Shown: one piece after another, positions 57,590 to 64,000 of the stretch
Layout: each line of letters starts with the position of its first letter
Position numbering within the stretch: the stretch's first letter is position 1
Assembly: GCA_905221605.1 (NCBI GenBank)
Contig: CAJNDS010002347.1
Location: 77,501 to 141,500, forward strand
DNA from: Symbiodinium natans
Taxonomy: Eukaryota > Sar > Dinophyceae > Suessiales > Symbiodiniaceae
Reading direction: 5' to 3'
DNA length: 64,000 nt
The notes under the pieces: model-generated
What the model saw: the letters and a program-made list of their open reading frames with translations, nothing else
Database searches by the model: none
Told to the model about the DNA's origin: nothing
Translations under genes and position numbers: made by a program

Positions 57590-57755
57590 ACATGTATAAT
57601 GTATATGCATATATATATATATGTATACAGATACGTGTATTTGCCCCCAGCTTCGAAAGATTTCGAAAGTGGATCTTGGAAGCGGAGAGTGTTGCGATTT
57701 AGGCTGAAAACACGATGAAAACACGATGAAAACACGATGAAAACAAGAGCACACA
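57590..57755. repeat. AT/TG microsatellite and 12-bp tandem repeat
   Basis: Alternating ATATAC/ATGTAT sequence runs to about 57640. At 57708-57750 the 12-mer GAAAACACGATG is repeated about four times. Confidence 0.85.
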
Positions 57756-57829
57756 AAAACTCGAGGAACCTTCCCACAAGAACAACAACTTCAGGATCTA
57801 TGGTGCCCCCGCCTCCGGGCCTCATACAC

Positions 57830-60690
57830 GGAATCTAGGCTTTCAAGCAACATTGGATCTTGCCCCTCAATCTTTATGTGCCTGGTCCCTCAAAAGTTTT
57901 TGGAAAAGCTCGATCCCGATCGGACTTTCCAAAAAACAACCCAATTTTCCAATTCCGTGGCTCAATTTTTCCCACGCCTCATTCTTAGGCACCCCGAGTT
58001 GAACGTGTCAATCTCTGGCTTGGCTAACGATATCGGATGTCAGCTACATTCTTGCACAGTCGCAAAAGTTTACCACCCCAAGCTGAAAAAAAAACATGCG
58101 AGTTTTTGATTAACAAGATTGGAAGTCCGTTTCTAAAGTTATGGTGACTGAGCGTGCGCGAGTGCTTGGAAGAGAATCTAGGACAGCCATCCGTTGCAAC
58201 CGACGCGCCAAACAAGAACCGAACTGTTCTACTCAGTGGCTGTTTTTGCCATTCGGGCGAGTTATACTCATCTATGAAGACGCAAGGGCTCGTTGGCAGC
58301 TCCAAGGATCCGACTTCGTTTGCTAAGTCAAAAAATGGATATTGCCCCCCCCCCCCAATTTAAAGCACGTGAAAGTTTCAATTGCTTTGTGGAAAAAGAA
58401 AATCTTGGAGTTGGCCTACGTAGTTAACACAGTAACATTAATTGTTGGATACATGGCCATCTGAGTTTCGCACCCTAAGTTAAACATGCACGTAAGTCGG
58501 ATGCTTTGCTTAACGCATCATTACAAAGTCACGTTCATCGAAGACCGGGAATATTGGAAGATCATGAAGGACAGCTACTGGGACAACCGATGCGCCTCCA
58601 ATCAGGGCCCATTGCTATTTTACACTCCGGGCTAGTTACAATTCCATAGTGAACAACCGGTGGCGCGGAGGCCAGTAGCACTTCTTTACTATATAGTTCT
58701 TTCATCTAAACGATTGGGAATACTAGAAGAGCATGTAGAACAGCTTTGAAATTTAAGATGTGCAGTCCTGACTGTAGGATGTTTACCCAACTTTCCAAGT
58801 AATAGCAGAAGTAGCTTCATGAGTATACGTAACTCATCCCCAACTATTTCAGTCACAATAGTACGTTTTTAACCGGTGATAAGGAATGTGGTTCTATAAG
58901 TTCCATGTACTGAGAAAGTGCAAACATCTCCTTACACTTAAGTAGGAGGCCATCTGTTTTGAAAAGCAATTGCTACAGTTAGCCCCTAAATGCAACACGC
59001 TTGTGTCACATATCCTGCTTCTTGTTTAGCGGGTTTAGCACGCATTGTTATGTCTTTAAACTTCTTCCATGCGAACTGCCTACACATGACATGCAGTGCC
59101 AAATTTCGCAGCAGAGGATGTCATTGTACGACAGGCTGGGAACAAAGGAGCAAGCGAGAAAGAGAGGCGGAGAGAAAGACAGAGAGAGAGAGAGAGAGCG
59201 AGTGGAGAGTGAGGAACTCAAGACACTCTACAATGTTTAATGAAGAATCCGCAAACTGATTCTGATAGCGGTTTCTGCTCTCTAAATATTACGACAACAT
59301 ACAAAAACTAGGACCTTATTGACTTCATAGAGTAAAGATGAGAAACTATCGTCTTGGTCTTGGACGAAAAATTTATTCATGAATGCATCAGTTGTACAAA
59401 GGCAAGCACGGACAAGATGAAGACGGATCAGTGAGGGTGGTGATGTATGCATATACATGTATATGTGTATGTATATGTGTATGTGGAAGTGTATGAATGT
59501 ACTTCTGCATGCGCGTGTGCGTGTCTGTGTGTGTATACAGCGTGGAGGCCGTGCAGGCACAAGTGTCACGAGCCGATGTGTCAGTGCGCCGCGCCTGGCC
59601 CCGTGCCAGCGCGGTGGCCAACTGTCCAGCTAGCCTGTGCAGATTGTGTATATTGAATTCTATTGCTTTCGCTCCATGAGTCACTCATGTCCGTTCACAT
59701 CCAGCGTGACACCGACACTGTGTGTCTCCTCTGTCGGCTGTGGTCCAGCTTTCTGGTGAGAACAAGCCAGTTCCAGGCTCGCAGCAGCACCAAAATCCTG
59801 GGCAGCAGATAACCGAGCACGGCCATCAAGAACAGAACGAACTACTCAAGCTTGCGCCGGCCCAGACCCCACACATCCCCAAACGGTGTAAGACCACTTC
59901 CAGAGACCACAAGAACCACTCGAAGAGCAGTCCAACATGCCACGACGAATCCAAAAACAGCCCCCCCAAACCACTCCAAGAGTCTGGTATAGCAATGGCG
60001 CGCGCGGTTGCCGCGGAGCTAGTGGTGAAATAGCATGCGCACCAAGGAACCCACCCAACAAACCCCCAGAAACCGGATGTTGCCCGCATGCGCTGCTACC
60101 ACGCCACTGAAACAACGCAAAACCAGCTGCCAAGGCGCAAGGCGCAGCGGCGGGTGCCCCGCAAGGCCTTCAGGAATCCTACACATACGAAAGACGTCCG
60201 AAAAACCAAACAAGCCAAGCGCTTGGAAGATTTCTTGCGCGCCTCCAGCTGTCACAAGGCGGAACATTTATTGTCCAGTGTCTTCCGGTGATCCCTACCA
60301 CATGGCGGTTGTGCAAAGATGCAATCTTCATAAATGTGGGCCGACTGTCGTGAAAAAGTGTCCCTTCCGTGGAAATCGCCTTTTCCTGCTCGCAACTTCA
60401 GTCTCAGGAGTGGGAGGTCATATTACAAGTCTCATCTCAAGCTCAGATTCTGAACTGTGTGCGCGCGCCGATTGCATGGGCCTGAGGTCATTTTCCTGAT
60501 TGGAGGTCTCCTCCTACTAGTACCGTGTTTCCAAATCGGCACTCTGACGTCGGAAGGCATTGTCCAAGGAGCCATAAAGGCATGACAAGCAAAGACGTAG
60601 AAATGCCACGAAGCCCAGAAAATTTCAAATATATGAAATGTTAGCGAAGAAGCAGGCCAGGGAGGTTACCGAATGTAAATCCTTGCAATT
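57830..60690. other. Long AT-richer gap without a supported gene
   Basis: Composition is clearly A/T-richer between about 57900 and 59300, with few coding-like stretches. It contains a poly-C run at 58347-58356, a GA-rich run at 59155-59200 and a TATG/GTGT microsatellite at 59445-59535. Probably intergenic or a long intron. Confidence 0.5.
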
Positions 60691-60739
60691 GGGTTTAAGG
60701 GACAGGGTGGGGAGGTTCAAGGGTAATTTTCTGGAGGAG

Positions 60740-61325
60740 GTCGAAAACCCGAAGAAAAACCCATCCCAGGCCTCGGCCGTCTCAGCGCCCAGCCGCAAAA
60801 GCTGAGAACTTGCACGCAGCGCGCGGCGGTCTGAAAGGGAGGAAACCCCGCTTACTGTGCTGTTGAAATGGTACACGTATACGGAGACTGCCACCGAGAC
60901 CTGGCCTACGATCCGTAACCCGCTCTCATCACAAAGCTGAGAACGCGCCCTCTAGCTTTGGATGAGAAGGGTCCAGCACGAGACCCGAAGCCGTTCCTCG
61001 GTTCTCTGCCATTCTCTGCCATTCTCTGCCAAGCTGCCCAGCGACTGCAGAAGCACCGCGCAGCGCCAGCAGTGCCAAATCGAGGCCACCAAGCCCCTGT
61101 GCAGCGACAGGTAGCGGAGCAGGGCAAACCCCGACAAACCGTACCGCATCGAACCACGCAAGCCTTCCACCTCTTCACGCCTCCGGTGCAGAAAGAATGG
61201 GCTCAACATGACCGAGCAGCAGACAGAACATCAACCTTCATCGGTGTTCCCCAAGGACTCCATGCATCCCCAAACTGCTGACTTGCGGTTTCGAGCACTG
61301 TTTCCACTTTCTGCAAAATCCGGAG
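60740..61325 (-). CDS. Candidate exons of a second Trp/Arg-rich helical gene
   Basis: Block 1 (about 61310-61245) reads KVETVLETASQQFGDAW and ends PWGTPMK at AAG|GTTGAT. Block 2 begins in the same phase after GAAGAG with VEGLRGSMRYGLSGFALLRY and then ASIWHCWRCAVLLQ. Block 3 follows an excellent acceptor TTTCCTCCCTTTCAG (60826) and reads RRALRASSQLLRLGAETAE. Style matches the 55.6-57.5 kb gene, so it may be its upstream part across the AT-rich gap, or a neighbour. Confidence 0.42.
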
Positions 61326-61399
61326 CTTTGGCCTCCGGCTTGAAAGTAGGAGAAGACCAAATGAGCGCTGGGACAGCTGCCGCGCTACTGAGGCCACCT

Positions 61400-63640
61400 T
61401 CACAAAGCACGAGGTTTTCGGGGGTGTGTGTATGTCAACCCCATTACCCCCACCTTTCTTGGGATTATTCTTCGGGGCAGCGTTTAGACAAAGGGCAATG
61501 CCGGCACGTTGAGTCATGTTCAGTGTCGACTCAACTTGGAAATGCCTGCTCTGGCTTCATGCTCTGACTGTTCTGACTTCTCTCGGATCGTCTGAAAGCA
61601 GCGCCAGGTGGGTCTAATTAGAGTCTACCGGTTTACCGCTTGAAGACTCTCATGTCATGTCGACCTCCCTGCCCGCAGCAGCTCTCCGCTTCCGAAAGAC
61701 GAGGTCTGCGCGCCTTGCTGAGGAGCACGCCCCGTCGCCAGGCCTCGACAGCAGAAACCAGCCAATGCCGGTGTCTCCGAAAGACCTCAGAAGTTGCTCG
61801 TGCCGACCGCGGGTGCAGCGATCTAACCCCTCTCTTCCTCTGAATCTTGGAACCCCTTAAATTCACGTTAACACCCTACTGGGCGATTTCGTTAGCTGCG
61901 CCAATGCCTGGTCATGGCCAACTCGACATCACCTGGCTTCGGCACCATGGGCTCGTGACGGCTAGTCCGTTTCCCTGCGCTCGTTGCCACGTCTGTGCCC
62001 AGCTGCTTTAGTCAGCTGCCTTGTAAGTAGATCAATCACCTTCATGTTTACACGTCGCGAAAAATGCAATCTGAGATCCAGACCCCGGGTTTCAAAATAT
62101 CTTCTGGCTTCAGACTCTACGGATCTCTACGGTCTTCAGTCGCAAAACTCTCAGCCACCTGAGCCGTACTTGCCGATTGGGCTCTCGGTTTCGTGTATGC
62201 TAATCATGGTTAACTCGCTCGTTTTGCAGGGCTGCGGGCCCAAAGTGCTGTGTCTTGCGGGCCCCAGCTTACGGAACATAGAGAGGACTCAAAAAGATGC
62301 CGACTTCCCCAACCCCAAAATCCAGAATCAGCGTAGGACACTGTCGTATGGACGTTTGCTCCCCGCTCTTTGCCCCATCAGCGTAGCACACTGTGGCAGA
62401 ATCGTTTGCCTCCCCCTTGTTAGCTCTAGAACCCCAAGACTCACCAAATTAGAAGTCTCTTTGAGACTTTCGCGCGCAACTCCGGCTCTGAGCAGATTTC
62501 TTGATGTCTTATGAAAAACGTATCTACCCATCGATCTATCGATCTTCCTTATCATATTCTGTACACTATTGTTGTACACCCTCTCGCACACACGGCTGCC
62601 GGCATACAAAAATCAATCAATGTAGGCGCGTTATCCACATGATGCCGCGAAGTGGCACCGGCGCTCCTCGCGCGTTGGATCTTTGAAGCGGCGGCAAGCT
62701 GCCGCCAGGACCACAATAGGCTTGCCATGGTCCTTCCAGGCACAAGTTGCACAGCAACCCAGTGCTGCACTGTGTCATGTTGTTCCGCGCACGTGGTAGT
62801 TCTTCCTACTGAAATCCTGCGTATCGATTGACTTCGAAGAAGCCCGAATCCCATGCCTGCTCCTGTACCCACGGCTCTGCTCAAGCTCATTTCTCAACCT
62901 ATGATTAGCCCTCGATGCTTCTCGGCAACAAGTACTAGGCCTGCACAACAAAGATCCCACAAAACGATGATCTACCGTTCGCTGCATCAGGGCGCGGATG
63001 CTTGGAGCTGGTGTCTTGGAGCAGGAATGGTCTGAGTCCATGTCTGTTGCTGCTGCTCTGGACATTTTGGTTCGAGCAAGTTGTTCCCGGGGGGATACCG
63101 GAAAGCGTGGCCTGTGTTGCGGCAGGCGCAACATAACTTTGCAATTTCAGGCTTTTGCCCTGCATACTTCGCGGAGTCGCACCGCACCACCTAGTCGTGC
63201 ATGCGGCGCTTCGCTGGCGCTTAAAGCTGTTGCTGCCGGGTCTGGTGATTGAACCCCATTCCTCTGAGTTGTCCTTCCATCCATGGCAATGTGACCCCGG
63301 ATGTCGCCGCAGCTTCTTGTCTGCCAGGATGTTGCCACGCCATCTGTCGCAGCTTGGTCTTCTTGATACAAAGATCAAGGTCAAGGGCCCAAGAAGAAAG
63401 GCCTCGTCTTGCTCAGGGGATTTTCCGGTAGCGTCGCGCTGAAAGATGGGGAAGCTCCCTGCTTTGGAAACCCAATCCGCGGGCATCCCTGCTGATAAGA
63501 AACACTGACTAAGAAAAACACTATGCTTCGAGGGGGTTGAAGGGTGCAGCAAAAACAGCTATGTGCCAGGTCCTCCTTGGCAAGATCTGTCGCTCGCGAG
63601 TTCGCTCCTCGCGTGCAAGAGGTGCTGGGCAGCCCGGGCC
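61400..63640. other. No firmly supported gene
   Basis: Open frames up to 206 codons (62935-63552, -) and 177 codons (61984-62514, +) without recognised domains. A diverged tandem pair at 62329-62424 shares AGCGTAG.ACACTGT.G.</thinking>. Confidence 0.4.
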
Positions 63641-63647
63641 CACAGCC

Positions 63648-63995
63648 TCAGAGAGGCTTCAGAGGCTTCCGAGACTTCCGAGGCTTCCGAGACTTCGATT
63701 CCAAGAACTTTAAAAGAGGGTCCCGCAGGGTATGGAGGGTAACTAGACTGTACGGGGCTTGGGGTTTTGGTTTGTCCAGAGGGAGGGTTCGGGGCAGCAA
63801 CATGGAGCAAAAGGTAGGGCCGTATTGTCCCTGTTTCTGGCGGTATGCTTGTGGTGCATCATTCGCTCCGAACTTGCATGCGAATGCGCACACAGCACGC
63901 GTGCTGCTTGCTCCGAGCCATGCCACGAACTGGCCTGCCGTGAAGTCCTGGGCCAGGCCCTTTGCCACCTTCACTTTTCCTTTGCCAATGGCCAT
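63648..63995 (-). CDS. Candidate ORF at window edge, 115 aa
   Basis: From ATG 63995 the frame reads KVAKGLAQDFTAGQFVAWLG and then TRAVCAFACKFGANDAPQAY, good coding composition for about 70 codons. It then runs into a 9-bp tandem repeat before the stop. The true exon may end earlier and may start beyond the window. No family is recognised. Confidence 0.35.
   Translation of the reverse strand: MAIGKGKVKVAKGLAQDFTAGQFVAWLGASSTRAVCAFACKFGANDAPQAYRQKQGQYGPTFCSMLLPRTLPLDKPKPQAPYSLVTLHTLRDPLLKFLESKSRKPRKSRKPLKPL
63652..63700. repeat. 9-bp tandem repeat (GAGGCTTCC/GAGACTTCC)
   Basis: About five copies alternate between two variants, keeping the minus-strand frame open as KSRKPRKSRKPLKP-like sequence. 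Confidence 0.85.
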
Positions 63996-64000
63996 CTGTG

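Noticed and set aside
63048-63171. CCACRNTGHAF resembling a retroviral-type zinc knuckle (minus strand)
   Set aside because: The last Cys of C-x2-C-x4-H-x4-C is replaced by Pro, and no gag-like context is present.
1-64000. CRISPR arrays, bacterial operons or phage modules
   Set aside because: No regularly spaced identical repeats with unique spacers, and no prokaryotic gene organisation.

Overview
This is eukaryotic nuclear DNA, most likely from a dinoflagellate (Symbiodiniaceae-like). There is no bacterial operon, ribosome-binding pattern or CRISPR array. Coding sequence is broken into short exons (43-155 nt where resolved) separated by short introns. Recognisable products are eukaryotic: a TKL-like protein kinase, an SMP/C2 lipid-transfer protein, an RRM_2-like RNA-binding protein, and a relic with the IGEASNPGP motif typical of dinoflagellate LINE ORFs. 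Some introns appear to use GC or GA donors, several repeat the same few bases at both ends, and TTTAGGG-like (plant/alga type) telomere sequence lies inside an intron. All of these fit a dinoflagellate. No spliced leader or rRNA was found to prove it.

Layout. 0-5 kb: no supported gene; a pyrimidine-rich tract and a small minisatellite. 5-7.8 kb: a 200-bp C-rich block, then two weakly supported minus-strand genes (one with a signal-peptide-like start, one with a sushi/CCP-like Cys module). 8-31 kb: mostly non-coding, with a minisatellite (23.2 kb), pyrimidine tracts, a MITE-like element with terminal inverted repeats (24.3 kb), an AT-rich island with a perfect hairpin (28.8-29.1 kb) and weak minus-strand exons (20.2-21.0, 26.9 kb). 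31.8-33.1 kb: a minus-strand kinase gene whose introns and 3' flank carry arrays of 24-bp covarying palindromes. 35.9 kb: LINE relic. 40.4-43.6 kb: weak minus-strand exons. 45.1-48.2 kb: extended-synaptotagmin-like exons (SMP, C2, a ZZ/DC1-like zinc finger, second C2-like). 53.6-54.2 kb: the RRM_2-like gene. 55.6-57.5 kb: a nine-exon Trp/Arg-rich helical protein gene recovered by splice-phase matching. 60.7-61.3 kb: further exons of similar character. 57.8-60.6 kb is a long AT-richer gap.

Nearly all well-supported coding signal is on the minus strand, as expected for a unidirectional dinoflagellate gene cluster. None of the genes form an obvious pathway. Exon models were derived by eye from reading frame, GT/GC..AG sites and phase continuity. 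The kinase, RRM and 55.6-57.5 kb models are the firmest because phases agree across most consecutive junctions.
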